A stretch of 33,069 nucleotides of DNA, taken from the NCBI GenBank assembly GCA_029265815.1, contig JAJUGU010000014.1, positions 1 to 33,069 on the forward strand, written 5' to 3'. Below are positions 1 through 8,004 of the stretch, piece by piece. The notes beneath the pieces are model-generated. The model did no database searches, was not told the DNA's origin, and was given only the letters and a program-made list of their open reading frames with translations. Within the stretch, counting starts at the first letter, position 1. Every line of letters starts with the position of its first letter. The position numbers and the translations under genes were made by a program. Source of the DNA: Anaerolineaceae bacterium (GTDB lineage Bacteria > Chloroflexota > Anaerolineae > Anaerolineales > Anaerolineaceae).

Positions 1-537
<537 letters not shown>

Positions 538-620
538 CTTCATATGGTGCGGGGAACTCGGCACTCTTTGTGAGGACTACATACTATTCATCATTTGGTA
601 ATCTTAACATGTGAATTAAG

Positions 621-742
621 TCTCTTGGTGATTTGAGCGACAGTGGTACACCCGGTCACATCCCGAACCCGGTCGTTAAGGCTGTCAGCGCCGATGGTAC
701 TTGGGGGGCGACCCCCTGGGAGAGTAGGTCGTTGCCAAGAGA
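621..742 (+). rRNA. rrf: 5S ribosomal RNA
   Basis: This is a complete 5S rRNA of about 122 nt. The 5' end TCTCTTGG (621-628) pairs perfectly with CCAAGAGA (735-742) to form helix I. Internal 5S hallmarks are present: CCCGAACCCGG, CAGCGCCGATGGTA and GGGAGAGTAGGTCGTTGCC. It lies about 84 nt after the 23S end, the standard 23S-5S order. Its 3' half is duplicated in tandem downstream. Confidence 0.95.
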
Positions 743-761
743 CTTTTTTCTTTTTAATCAG

Positions 762-793
762 CAAAGCCATGTTAATTTTTACATGGTTTTTTT
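762..793 (+). terminator. rRNA operon terminator, copy 1
   Basis: A hairpin with stem CCATGT (767-772) and ACATGG (781-786) is followed by a run of T residues. The A residues before the stem can pair with part of the T run. It lies just after the 5S gene, as expected for an intrinsic terminator. Confidence 0.75.
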
Positions 794-936
794 GTTTCAT
801 TGTCTGTTTCCAGGTGTTCTAAATACTATCCCTGCTGGTTATTTACGCTGTCATCGCCACTGGTATCTGCGAGGGGGCGACCCCCTGGGAGAGTAGGTCG
901 TTGCCAAGAGACTTTTTTCTTTTTAATCCGCCAAAG

Positions 937-959
937 CCATGTTTTTTACATGGTTTTTT
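937..959 (+). terminator. rRNA operon terminator, copy 2
   Basis: This is the second copy of the hairpin: CCATGT (937-942) pairs with ACATGG (948-953) over a shortened T-only loop, followed by TTTTTT. The loop has lost several bases compared with copies 1 and 3, but the stem is intact. Confidence 0.7.
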
Positions 960-1101
960 GTTTTATTGTCAGTTTCCAGGTGTTCTAAATACTATCCCTG
1001 CTGGTTATTTACGCTGTCATCGCCACTGGTATCTGCGAGGGGGCGACCCCCTGGGAGAGTAGGTCGTTGCCAAGAGACTTTTTTCTTTTTAATCAGCAAA
1101 G

Positions 1102-1128
1102 CCATGTTAATTTTTACATGGTTTTTTT
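1102..1128 (+). terminator. rRNA operon terminator, copy 3
   Basis: This is the third copy: CCATGT (1102-1107) pairs with ACATGG (1116-1121), followed by seven T residues. It matches copy 1 in loop sequence. The fourth unit stops before reaching this element. Confidence 0.7.
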
Positions 1129-1281
1129 GTTTTATTGTCAGTTTCCAGGTGTTCTACATAATATCCTTGCTGGTTATTTACGCTGTCAGCGCCGATGGTA
1201 TCTACGAGGGGGCGACCCCCTGGGAGAGAGTAGGTCGTTGCCAAGAGAGTTTATTCTTTTTAATCCCCCATTGATCAATTG

Positions 1282-1321
1282 AAAACATTTGCCCCTGATA
1301 TTCATCAGGGTGTTTTGGTTT
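1282..1321 (+). terminator. Terminator-like hairpin after the 5S array
   Basis: CCCTGAT (1293-1299) pairs with ATCAGGG (1304-1310) over an ATTC loop. An outer arm AAAACA (1282-1287) pairs with TGTTTT (1311-1316), and more T residues follow. It is unrelated in sequence to the repeated terminator and would be a last stop for the rRNA operon. Confidence 0.6.
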
Positions 1322-1900
1322 AACAATGCTCATCTTGTGCTCTTTTGAAAATCAACAGAGGCTCAAATCATACTCATCATGAACCTTTACATCGGGAAGT
1401 TTTAAAGTGCCTCGCGATAACCTTTCGATTATCGTTATCAGCGCCACCATCCTTCTCATCGAGATCGCATCATTAACACTCAATATGATGCGGTCTACCG
1501 GTATAACGTTTCCCTGCTATTGATCTTCCAATTCAGCAAAGAGTGGAACTGGTCGATTGATCAATCTATCGCCGCTCTTTTTGAAGGTCTTTAGTCATTT
1601 TTTACCCTCAATGCGCTTACGAAGGATTGGGCGAATTTATGCAGCCATCAGACAATCCTGGCCAGGTATCATGAAGGATATTGCCCCGGGGGATGGACAT
1701 GGCCGGGATTCCTTACTTCGGAGGGATCAATGGACTGTTGTTCGATGCAATCCGAGCGTAATCCCGGGTGAGATCAACCAAAAAATTTGCAATACGCGTG
1801 AAAAGAAGCCGGTCAATTTATTGATTACGCCGTATTCTACGGTGGTAAATGTTGTTAATAATTATTATATATAATGAAAAAAGAACAATAATAACTCAAT
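1322..1900. other. Gene-poor stretch, possible decayed coding sequence
   Basis: No intact gene is convincing here. Short protein-like pieces occur in different plus-strand frames. About 1442-1594 reads through RIINTQYDAVYRYNVSLLL to a stop after SIAALFEGL. About 1679-1760 reads MDMAGIPYFGGINGLLFDA to a stop. A third frame stays open over 1557-1874 but has no recognisable domain and no ribosome binding site. Frame switching plus stops suggests remnants of one or two old genes, but no family is recognised, and chance reading frames are an equally good explanation. Confidence 0.3.
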
Positions 1901-1901
1901 A

Positions 1902-1934
1902 AAACGAGGCTGGTTCTTAGAACCAGCCTCGTTT
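1902..1934 (-). terminator. Terminator of the BMP transporter operon
   Basis: A perfect 15-bp inverted repeat (1902-1916 and 1920-1934) has a 3-nt loop. Read on the minus strand, the stem is followed by TTTTATTG. It starts about 20 nt beyond the stop codon of the last permease gene. Confidence 0.85.
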
Positions 1935-1952
1935 GTTAAATTCGGGTTGTAA

Positions 1953-2894
1953 TTACAACGTTCTACGTTCCCGGTCGTAGTTCTGGCCGAGGAATGCAGG
2001 AACACGCGACTTTCCAAAGGTGAAGATCATGATAATGATCGTGCCGATGTAAGGGAGCATGTTGAGGAACTGGAAGGGGATCACTGAGCCACCAACCTGC
2101 ATACGATAGGAGAGTACCTCGATGCCAGCGAAGAAGATGGAGCCAAGCAAGATGATCAACGGGCTCCAGCCGCCGAAGAAGGTCAGGGCGATCACGATCC
2201 AGCCACGTCCTTTGGTCATAAGTTCGGTGAAGGTACCGGTGTAAACCATAGGCAGATAAGCACCCGCCAGACCGATCAGCATACCACCAATAATTGTGGT
2301 GAGATAGCGATAGCGATTGACACTGATACCGAGGCTATCGGCCGCTTTTGGATTCTCACCCACTGAGCGCAGGCGAAGACCGAGATTGGTTTTGAATAAG
2401 AGGTACCAGAGCAAAATGGAGAGTAAAACCGAAATGTACACCAGTATGTTCTGGTTGAAGAGGATGGGGCCAAGAACCGGGATTTCGCTCAGTAAAGGAA
2501 CAGGGATGTTCTTCAGGGTGGGGATCAATGGCGGGGTCAGGGTGATGCCGAGCACAAGCTTTGGAAGCAGTGTAGAAAGACCGGTTCCCACAAAGAACAA
2601 CGCAAGGCCTACAACGAACTGATCCATTTTCAGGGTTGTGGTGAAGTACGCCAGGATTAATCCAAACAATCCACCGACGAGCATGGCGGCAATTGAGCCT
2701 ACAAAGACGCTTCCGCTGGTGTATCCAACGAGGAAGCCCACTGAAGCACCGGTAAGCATGATCCCTTCCTGAGCCACGTTAAAGACGCCAGTGCGTCCGC
2801 CGAGCATGGTGCCCTGTCCGGCGAGGACGAATGGAACCATGGAAAGGAAGGTTAGTTTTAGAAATTCAACTAGAAAAGTCTCAATGCCTGTCAT
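1953..2894 (-). CDS. ABC transporter permease, BMP/nucleoside type (NupQ/YufQ-like)
   Basis: This 313-residue polytopic inner-membrane protein has about 8-10 hydrophobic segments. It belongs to the BPD_transp_2 permease group that works with BMP-family binding proteins. The family-typical N-terminal segment GRTGVFNVAQEGIMLTGA (about residues 33-50) is present, as is a cytoplasmic coupling region around NLGLRLRSVGENPKAADSLG. It is the last gene of the operon and overlaps the other permease by 4 bp (2891-2894), so translation is probably coupled. The two permeases would form a heterodimeric channel. Characterised relatives import purine or pyrimidine nucleosides, but the substrate here is inferred only from family. 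Confidence 0.9.
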   Translation of the reverse strand: MTGIETFLVEFLKLTFLSMVPFVLAGQGTMLGGRTGVFNVAQEGIMLTGASVGFLVGYTSGSVFVGSIAAMLVGGLFGLILAYFTTTLKMDQFVVGLALFFVGTGLSTLLPKLVLGITLTPPLIPTLKNIPVPLLSEIPVLGPILFNQNILVYISVLLSILLWYLLFKTNLGLRLRSVGENPKAADSLGISVNRYRYLTTIIGGMLIGLAGAYLPMVYTGTFTELMTKGRGWIVIALTFFGGWSPLIILLGSIFFAGIEVLSYRMQVGGSVIPFQFLNMLPYIGTIIIMIFTFGKSRVPAFLGQNYDRERRTL

Positions 2895-3904
2895 TTTTGT
2901 CTCCTCTTGATGAGATCAGAAAGCAGGATAAAGATAACGATCAAAGCTTCCACAATGAGCACAACTTGAGAAGGGATCATCATGGTACGCTGCATCGCGC
3001 TTGCACCCACTTCAAGAACAGCAATGAAAAAGGCGACAAAAGGTACCGCCTGATTCTTGCCTCGAGAGATCAAACCGATGATCAAACCCAGGGTAGCAAA
3101 GTTGGAGTGAATCCCTTCGATCAAACGATGCTGAACCCCAGAAACTTCCATTGCGCCAGCCAGGCCAGCTGCAGCCGCGCCAATTACCATGGAAAGGAGG
3201 AACATCTTGCGGGTATCGATGCCGTGAACTTTGGCGGCGCGAGGATTCGCTCCAGTCGCGACCAATTCATATCCGCTGGTGGTTTTGTTGGTATAGAAAT
3301 AGATACCGATCGCAACGAGAATCATCAGGATAACGCCAATGCTCAACGGAGGATTCTTAATGAGCATCGGCAGGTAACCATTTTGACCGATGGCGATGGT
3401 GGTCGGAGCTCCAGCGCTGGGGTCGCGCCAGGGACCCGTGGCGACGTAATCGACCAATTGGAATGAGATGAAGTTCAAAAGAACGGTTGAGAGGATTTCG
3501 TTGATATTGAACTGATAAAGGAGCCAGGCGGAGATGAGACCCCAGAGAGCGCCGGTGATGATACCCGCGATGATCACAAGCGGGATTAGAAGAGCCGGGG
3601 GTAAATCTGCGAGCAGAATACCAACCGTGGTAGCTCCGATGGCTCCAGCCAGGAACTGGCCTTCTGCACCAATGTTGTATTTACCGGAAGACAGAGGAAC
3701 CGTGAAGGCGAGAGCGGTCAGAGTGAGGGGAACCCATTTCATTAAGGTTTGAATAAATCCATTGGGGGTACGGAATGAGGTGGTGATGAGGGTCTTGTAC
3801 GCCTCAAATGGATTGTATTGAATGGCTGCGATGAAAATGCCGGCAGCGATGAATGCGCCGACGACCGCAATTATGTAAGGTAAGGATTTTTTAATTTGTG
3901 TCAT
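2891..3904 (-). CDS. ABC transporter permease, BMP/nucleoside type (NupP/YufP-like)
   Basis: This 337-residue membrane protein starts with a hydrophobic helix at about residues 10-30 and has several further helices. The segment PLSSGKYNIGAEGQFLAGA (about 70-88) is the counterpart of the GVFNVAQEG segment in the partner permease. A second conserved stretch, SGYELVATGANPRAAKVHGI, fits the coupling loop facing the ATPase. The gene lies 21 bp after the ATPase gene and overlaps the next permease by 4 bp. It is longer than its partner mainly because of an extended N-terminal half, as is usual for this subunit. Confidence 0.9.
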   Translation of the reverse strand: MTQIKKSLPYIIAVVGAFIAAGIFIAAIQYNPFEAYKTLITTSFRTPNGFIQTLMKWVPLTLTALAFTVPLSSGKYNIGAEGQFLAGAIGATTVGILLADLPPALLIPLVIIAGIITGALWGLISAWLLYQFNINEILSTVLLNFISFQLVDYVATGPWRDPSAGAPTTIAIGQNGYLPMLIKNPPLSIGVILMILVAIGIYFYTNKTTSGYELVATGANPRAAKVHGIDTRKMFLLSMVIGAAAAGLAGAMEVSGVQHRLIEGIHSNFATLGLIIGLISRGKNQAVPFVAFFIAVLEVGASAMQRTMMIPSQVVLIVEALIVIFILLSDLIKRRQK

Positions 3905-3925
3905 GGTAGTAGTCTCTCACTTCCA

Positions 3926-5473
3926 TTATTTACTTTCCTGATCGTAACCACTCATCATGCGGCCGATCGCGTACTTATCAAATTTCTCTCTAGGAAGGAT
4001 GCCCACGATCTTACCCCGGTACATGACAGCGATTCTGTTGGAAATGAGCAGCAGTTCATCCAGGTCTTCTGAGAGGAGCAAGGTGGCCATTCCCGTTTCA
4101 GCATGTTCAAAAATATTCTTGTAAACAAAATCCATTGAGGGGATGTCAAGACCGCGAGTGGGGTTATGTGCGACCATTAACTTGGATGACTGTGAAAAAG
4201 CACGGGCAATCATTACACGCTGGATGTTTCCTCCTGAGAGGTTACCTCCGGCATCATCAGGGCCAGTGGTTTTGATGGTGAACTTCTTGATCATTTCTCG
4301 AGAAGCCGCATTGACATTTTTCCAGTTGACTATGCCTTTATTGCTGTAAGGAGGAAGATTGTGATAACCGAGAATGAGGTTGTAGGCTACACTTGCCTTG
4401 TGGAGGAAACCATCTGCCAGGCGGTCTTCTGGGATATAGACAAATCCGCGAGAAATGTTTTCTTTTGTGGAACTTTGAGTAATGTCTTCATTCATGAATT
4501 TTATGGTGCCGCTAGTAGCAGTTTGAATGCCCATGACGACTTCAGCAAGATCACGCTGGCCGTTACCGGCAACCCCAGCAATTCCAAGGATCTCGCCGGC
4601 TCCGATTTCGAATGAAATATCACTCAAGACGTTAATCTTATCTGAGTTGACTAAACTGACATTTTCAAGCTGGAGGACAGTTTCTCTCTTGGTAGTAATA
4701 ATTTTTTTAGAACTTTCCGAAAAGATGACACTTTTCTGAAGATCCATGCCTTCTCCGACCATCGCTCTGACGAGCATTTCATCACTGGCATCTTTACGGG
4801 TGAGGCTAACGACGTTCTTACCTTCACGCAGCACGCTGATTCGGTCGCAGATGTGCAGTACTTCACGCAGTTTGTGGGTGATGAAAACGATGCTGAGACC
4901 CTCTTTAACCATGATCTTAAGGGTTTCGAACAGTGCGTCGACTTCCTGTGGGATAAGGTTGGTTGTCGGTTCATCAAGGATCAGAATGTTAACACCACGA
5001 TAAAGGGCTTTGAGAATTTCAACTTTTTGGCGAACACCCAACGGAAGGGTTTCAATATAGGCATCCAGGTCGATTTCCAATCCAAACCGCTTACAAAGTT
5101 CTTCAATTGCTGCTTTCTCTTTCTTGCGGTCAGCTGTCCATGGGCGCGACACCGATGTTCCGAGGATGATATTATCGAGTACTGTGTAGTTATTAATTTG
5201 AAGAAAATGCTGATGAACCATCCCAATGCCGTGTGCAATGGCATCTTTTGGTGAAGGGATCGTGATCGGTTTTCCATTCAAGATGATCGAGCCCGAATCC
5301 ATCTTGTATAAACCATACAAGACATTCATCAACGTTGTCTTCCCGGCGCCGTTACCCCCCAGAAGGCCCAAGATTTCATTGCTTTTGAGTTCAAATTCAA
5401 CATTGTCGAGCGCTTTTACTTTGTCGAATGTCTTGTTTACCTCGTGCATTTGAAGAATTGTGGTTTGTTCCAT
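3926..5473 (-). CDS. ABC transporter ATPase with two nucleotide-binding domains (NupO/YufO-like)
   Basis: This 515-residue cytoplasmic ATPase has two fused ABC domains, as in sugar and nucleoside importers. Domain 1 has Walker A GGNGAGKT (39-46), a divergent signature LPLGVRQKVEIL, and Walker B ILILDEPT. Domain 2 has a degenerate Walker A (GVAGNGQRDLAE), a good signature LSGGNIQRV, and a Walker B in which the usual DEP reads AHNPTRGLDI. An intact first site with a degenerate second site is common in this subfamily. The ATG at 5473 has CAGGAC upstream. The gene sits between the binding protein and the permeases and would power both permease subunits. Confidence 0.92.
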   Translation of the reverse strand: MEQTTILQMHEVNKTFDKVKALDNVEFELKSNEILGLLGGNGAGKTTLMNVLYGLYKMDSGSIILNGKPITIPSPKDAIAHGIGMVHQHFLQINNYTVLDNIILGTSVSRPWTADRKKEKAAIEELCKRFGLEIDLDAYIETLPLGVRQKVEILKALYRGVNILILDEPTTNLIPQEVDALFETLKIMVKEGLSIVFITHKLREVLHICDRISVLREGKNVVSLTRKDASDEMLVRAMVGEGMDLQKSVIFSESSKKIITTKRETVLQLENVSLVNSDKINVLSDISFEIGAGEILGIAGVAGNGQRDLAEVVMGIQTATSGTIKFMNEDITQSSTKENISRGFVYIPEDRLADGFLHKASVAYNLILGYHNLPPYSNKGIVNWKNVNAASREMIKKFTIKTTGPDDAGGNLSGGNIQRVMIARAFSQSSKLMVAHNPTRGLDIPSMDFVYKNIFEHAETGMATLLLSEDLDELLLISNRIAVMYRGKIVGILPREKFDKYAIGRMMSGYDQESK

Positions 5474-5499
5474 AATTCGTCCTGTGTGTTGGATTCTTA

Positions 5500-5550
5500 A
5501 GACTTCCGAGGTATAGACCGAAAAGCTGCTCAGTTATACCCCGGAAGTCT
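5500..5550 (-). promoter_or_regulatory. Intercistronic stem-loop in the BMP operon
   Basis: A 16-nt inverted repeat (5500-5515 with 5535-5550, one mismatch) lies between the binding-protein gene and the ATPase gene. On the minus-strand transcript it is followed by TAAGAATCC, not a T run, so it is a poor terminator. Its position fits a stabilising or partly attenuating hairpin that makes binding protein more abundant than transporter, a common arrangement in ABC importer operons. That role is inferred. Confidence 0.6.
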
Positions 5551-5585
5551 ACTCTTACTTACTAATTATTCAATTGGTAATGTTA

Positions 5586-6665
5586 TTACTTAACTTCGGT
5601 GGAATCTTCGACGACTGTAATGGTTCCATCCATAACTTTATTAATGACTTCTTGAGCCTGAGTGGCGACTGCTTCGTCAACGTTCAGGAGAGGAGTCTGA
5701 ATGGAGACACCCGTATCGAAACCAAGAGCGTAATAACCACCGGTTTCACCAGCCTGAATCTTTGTCACGATGTCGGTCAGGGGTTTGGTGAAGTCATAGA
5801 GCATGGAGGTGATGTAGTTATCCTGGTAGTTGGCACCCTTGTCAGTGTATTTTGCGGTAACAAGGATCTTCTTGTCAGGAGCTGCGGCTTTGGCGGCTTC
5901 GAAGACACCCAAGACACCCAGGTTCACGGAGGCCATAATGACATCCACGCCGTCAGCGATCATGGCATCAGCAGCCTGGCGGGCTTTGGTGGGATCATTG
6001 AAATCGCCAGTGTAGTTGATGACGAGCTGGACGTCTGAACCTAAATCAGCGAGTGCCTGCTGGATTGCATGTACTTCCTGATAGGAGAAGGCGAGGGTTG
6101 AACCACCGAGGTAACCGATCTTTCCGGTCTTTGAAGCAAGGGCAGCGATGGTGCCAATCGCATAGTAACCGGTCTGGAAGTTGCGGTCGATGAACCAGAG
6201 GTTCGCAGGGGGTTCTGCAACATTTGCATCACCTTCGGCGATGAAGACAACTTCGGGGAAGAGTTTGGCAAGTTCGACGGTCTGGGTAATGAACTGTCCA
6301 CCGTGGGTCCAGATGATGTTGTAGCCAGCGTCTACGTATTCGCGCATGACACGATCAACATCAGCAACGGCAACACTTTCGGAATAAGCAGTTTCGATAC
6401 CCATCGTTTCCTGAACTGCGGTCATCGCGTTGTAAGCCAGGGTGTTGTAATCTGCATCAGTGATGACACCAGGGAAGACAACAGCCAGTTTGTATTCTTT
6501 GGCTGGGGCTTCGGTGGCTGCGGGGGCTTCGGTTGCAGCAGCAGGAGCTTCTGTTGCAGCAACTTCGGTCTCAGCGGCAGGGGCTTCGGTCGCGGTGGCG
6601 CAAGCGGCCAGGAGCATGCTCAAGACGAGAATTACAGAAACTAAAACAAGCACTTTCTTTTTCAT
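5586..6665 (-). CDS. BMP-family substrate-binding lipoprotein
   Basis: This 359-residue extracytoplasmic binding protein is the first gene of the operon. The ATG at 6665 is chosen over an upstream in-frame start because it follows TAGGAGTG at good spacing and begins a proper lipoprotein signal: MKKK, a hydrophobic core, then the lipobox LLAAC with Cys22. After the cysteine comes a low-complexity linker rich in TEAPAA, about 35 residues long. The BMP domain follows, with ITDADYNTLAYNAM near its start, corresponding to the ligand-contact segment of PnrA-type proteins. The family (PF02608) binds nucleosides in characterised members. The neighbouring ATPase and permeases complete the importer. 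Confidence 0.93.
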   Translation of the reverse strand: MKKKVLVLVSVILVLSMLLAACATATEAPAAETEVAATEAPAAATEAPAATEAPAKEYKLAVVFPGVITDADYNTLAYNAMTAVQETMGIETAYSESVAVADVDRVMREYVDAGYNIIWTHGGQFITQTVELAKLFPEVVFIAEGDANVAEPPANLWFIDRNFQTGYYAIGTIAALASKTGKIGYLGGSTLAFSYQEVHAIQQALADLGSDVQLVINYTGDFNDPTKARQAADAMIADGVDVIMASVNLGVLGVFEAAKAAAPDKKILVTAKYTDKGANYQDNYITSMLYDFTKPLTDIVTKIQAGETGGYYALGFDTGVSIQTPLLNVDEAVATQAQEVINKVMDGTITVVEDSTEVK

Positions 6666-6711
6666 CTTTTTCACTCCTATAAAAATATTTGGGCAAAATG
6701 CCCAATGGCGC

Positions 6712-6740
6712 ATTTTACTACAAACTAATATTATCTTCAA
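6712..6740 (-). promoter_or_regulatory. Promoter of the BMP transporter operon
   Basis: On the minus strand, TTGAAG (complement of 6735-6740) is followed after 17 nt by TAAAAT (complement of 6712-6717). Transcription would start near 6705, at the edge of a short palindrome, GGGCAAAATGCCC (6691-6703). That palindrome could be an operator or a leader hairpin. Confidence 0.6.
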
Positions 6741-6807
6741 AAGCAAAGGTTTTCAATCATGGAATTTATCTTTATTTGTTATGACAAAAACTTGATTAAT
6801 TTGACAT

Positions 6808-6837
6808 TTGACATTATGGACAGACACCAGTTATAAT
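6808..6837 (+). promoter_or_regulatory. Promoter of rpsU-infA
   Basis: Consensus TTGACA (6808-6813) is followed after 18 nt by consensus TATAAT (6832-6837). A second TTGACA sits 7 bp upstream (6801-6806) but would give a 25-nt spacer, so the downstream one is preferred. Transcription would start near 6844, leaving a leader of about 164 nt before rpsU. Confidence 0.75.
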
Positions 6838-6943
6838 ATGTTGCGTGGTATTACCGTAAGTGCCGTGATCATTAGATATCGAAGAGGTGACAACCCAACA
6901 TTTTTTGGATCGCCCCAGGTGACTTCTGAAAGGATCAAGTATC

Positions 6944-6977
6944 GGCTGCGCGGTATATCGCAGTCGTTTTTATTTTA
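6944..6977 (+). promoter_or_regulatory. Terminator-like hairpin in the rpsU leader
   Basis: GGCTGCG (6944-6950) pairs with CGCAGTC (6959-6965), with one G-T pair, over an 8-nt loop, followed by GTTTTTATTTTATTATT. It lies downstream of the promoter and just upstream of the rpsU ribosome binding site (about 6993-7003). It therefore looks like an attenuator inside the leader. Regulation by S21 or by another signal is unproven. Confidence 0.5.
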
Positions 6978-7007
6978 TTATTCCCTGGCGAAGGGAGGTG
7001 AGGACCA

Positions 7008-7208
7008 ATGGCTTCAGTAGTTTTACGACCGAATGAATCACAGGATTCATTACTGAAACGCTTTCGCAAAAAGGTTGTGAAGAGCGGTGTATTAAGCACC
7101 ATTCGCCGCAAGCGCTGGTTTGTATCCAAGAGTGAACTTCGCCGCGTTGAAAAGAAAAAGGCCATCCGACGCATCAAGCGCCGCCAGTATACCAAGGTGG
7201 GCGAATAG
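7008..7208 (+). CDS. rpsU: Small ribosomal subunit protein bS21
   Basis: This 66-residue, very basic protein matches the bS21 pattern. It has an acidic N-terminal stretch (RPNESQDSLLKRFRKKV), a GVLSTIRRKRWF segment, and an Arg/Lys-rich C-terminal tail with RVEKKKAIRRIKRRQ. bS21 binds the 30S subunit near the anti-Shine-Dalgarno region and helps mRNA selection. The ATG follows GGGAGGTGAGG. It is the first gene of a two-gene translation unit with infA, 45 bp downstream. A longer overlapping frame beginning at 6808 is not coding. Confidence 0.95.
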   Translation: MASVVLRPNESQDSLLKRFRKKVVKSGVLSTIRRKRWFVSKSELRRVEKKKAIRRIKRRQYTKVGE

Positions 7209-7253
7209 TACGATAGATGGAAAATCAGCCTGACGGGCTGGATTGGAGGAATT

Positions 7254-7508
7254 ATGGCCAAAGAAGAGGATAAGATTCAAGTAGAAGGCGAGATCATCGA
7301 AGCACTGCCGGGAACCCAGTTCCGTGTGCGGCTAGAAAACGGCCATGAAGTACTCGCTTATCTTTCCGGACGGATGCGCCGCTACTACATCCGTATTTTG
7401 CTGGGAGATCATGTGAAAGTTGAAATGAGCCCATATGATCTTTCCCGCGGAAGGATCGTCTATCGACAGAAGAAAAACGAACCGATGATGGACGAGCCCA
7501 CAAGGTAG
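7254..7508 (+). CDS. infA: Translation initiation factor IF-1
   Basis: This 84-residue single OB-fold protein binds the A site of the 30S subunit during initiation. The family pattern is clear: [20 protein letters not shown] near the start, then [19 protein letters not shown] (about 39-57) matching the SGKMRKNYIRIL region of E. coli IF-1, then [18 protein letters not shown]. The C-terminus extends about 10 residues beyond the usual end. The ATG follows TTGGAGGAATT. It is co-transcribed with rpsU and ends before a strong terminator. Confidence 0.97.
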   Translation: MAKEEDKIQVEGEIIEALPGTQFRVRLENGHEVLAYLSGRMRRYYIRILLGDHVKVEMSPYDLSRGRIVYRQKKNEPMMDEPTR

Positions 7509-7535
7509 CCGATTATTTCAAGAAATAATTAAAAG

Positions 7536-7577
7536 AAACACCCGTGTACCAAAAGGCATCGGGTGTTTTTGTTTTTT
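7536..7577 (+). terminator. Terminator after infA, probably bidirectional
   Basis: AAACACCCG (7536-7544) pairs with CGGGTGTTT (7560-7568), followed by a T-rich tail to 7577. On the minus strand the stem is followed by CTTTT, so it can also end transcription of the convergent OsmC-like gene. Confidence 0.88.
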
Positions 7578-7590
7578 ATTATTGGGAGGG

Positions 7591-8004
7591 TTACTCAATG
7601 ACTTCGCGGTCGGTCACCCGGGTGATAACGTTGAAGATCGGCGGATTGTCAAATTGCTGTTTTACCTTGCACTGTTCAGCCGAACGAATCAGGGCATCAT
7701 AATACTTTTCTGGAAATTCAGGCGGAACCTGAATCTCGAGATCGACTGCACCCACCAGCCCATTCATGGGATTGGTGTGTATGCGTTCAATAATTTGAAT
7801 GCCTTCCACAGGAAGGTTGCGCGACCGGCAGAAACCCAGAACGTAGATTCCGGCACAGGTTCCAAGAGAAGAAAGGAAAACTGCAAAAGGTGTAGGGGCA
7901 AGTCCTTCACCACCACCTGCAGGCGGTTGATCGGTAGCCACTGTGTACGGTCCAAAATGTGCGTCAACTCTCGCACCACCAGGAAAATCGATTAACATTT
8001 CCAT
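7591..8004 (-). CDS. OsmC-family protein
   Basis: This 137-residue protein has the OsmC/Ohr fold. Members reduce organic hydroperoxides through two cysteines, though some subgroups have other or unknown roles. The segment PTPFAVFLSSLGTCAGIYV carries the first conserved cysteine (Cys50), and Cys112 in SAEQCKVKQ matches the second. An additional Cys59 lies in GFCRSR. The usual glycine-rich N-terminal strand region is replaced by QPPAGGGEG. The ATG at 8004 follows GGAGTGATG. It is a single-gene unit convergent with infA. Whether it acts on peroxides is not shown by the sequence. Confidence 0.85.
   Translation of the reverse strand: MEMLIDFPGGARVDAHFGPYTVATDQPPAGGGEGLAPTPFAVFLSSLGTCAGIYVLGFCRSRNLPVEGIQIIERIHTNPMNGLVGAVDLEIQVPPEFPEKYYDALIRSAEQCKVKQQFDNPPIFNVITRVTDREVIE

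Larger units (their letters stand above)
681..1266 (+). repeat. Tandem array of 5S 3'-half plus terminator units
   Basis: About 3.5 copies of a unit begin at 681, 847, 1013 and 1182, giving periods of 166, 166 and 169 bp. Each unit starts with GCTGTCA inside the 5S sequence, runs to the 5S 3' end (at 742, 911, 1077 and 1248), then contains a T-rich tract. The first three also carry a CCATGT/ACATGG hairpin with T run and a shared spacer containing CCAGGTGTTCTA. The block from GGGGGCGACCCCCTGGGAG to CCAAGAGA is almost unchanged in all four. The first ~25 nt of copies 2 and 3 have drifted the same way (ATCGCCACTGG), while copy 4 retains AGCGCCGATGG. Copy 4 also has an extra AG in GGGAGAGAGTAGG. 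Copies 2-4 lack the 5S 5' half, so they are not functional 5S genes. Confidence 0.92.

Noticed and set aside
591-1282. Several overlapping open frames across the 5S and repeat array
   Set aside because: They are repeats of the same frame through 5S-derived RNA sequence and T-rich tracts, with no domain and no ribosome binding site.
1557-1874. 105-codon plus-strand frame
   Set aside because: No ribosome binding site, TTG start, no recognisable domain. Kept only as part of the possible decayed stretch.
6801-6837. Upstream TTGACA as the -35 box of the rpsU promoter
   Set aside because: Spacer would be 25 nt. The copy at 6808 gives 18 nt and is preferred.
6808-7020. 70-codon frame overlapping the rpsU leader
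   Set aside because: It starts inside the promoter and runs through the leader hairpin and ribosome binding site of rpsU.
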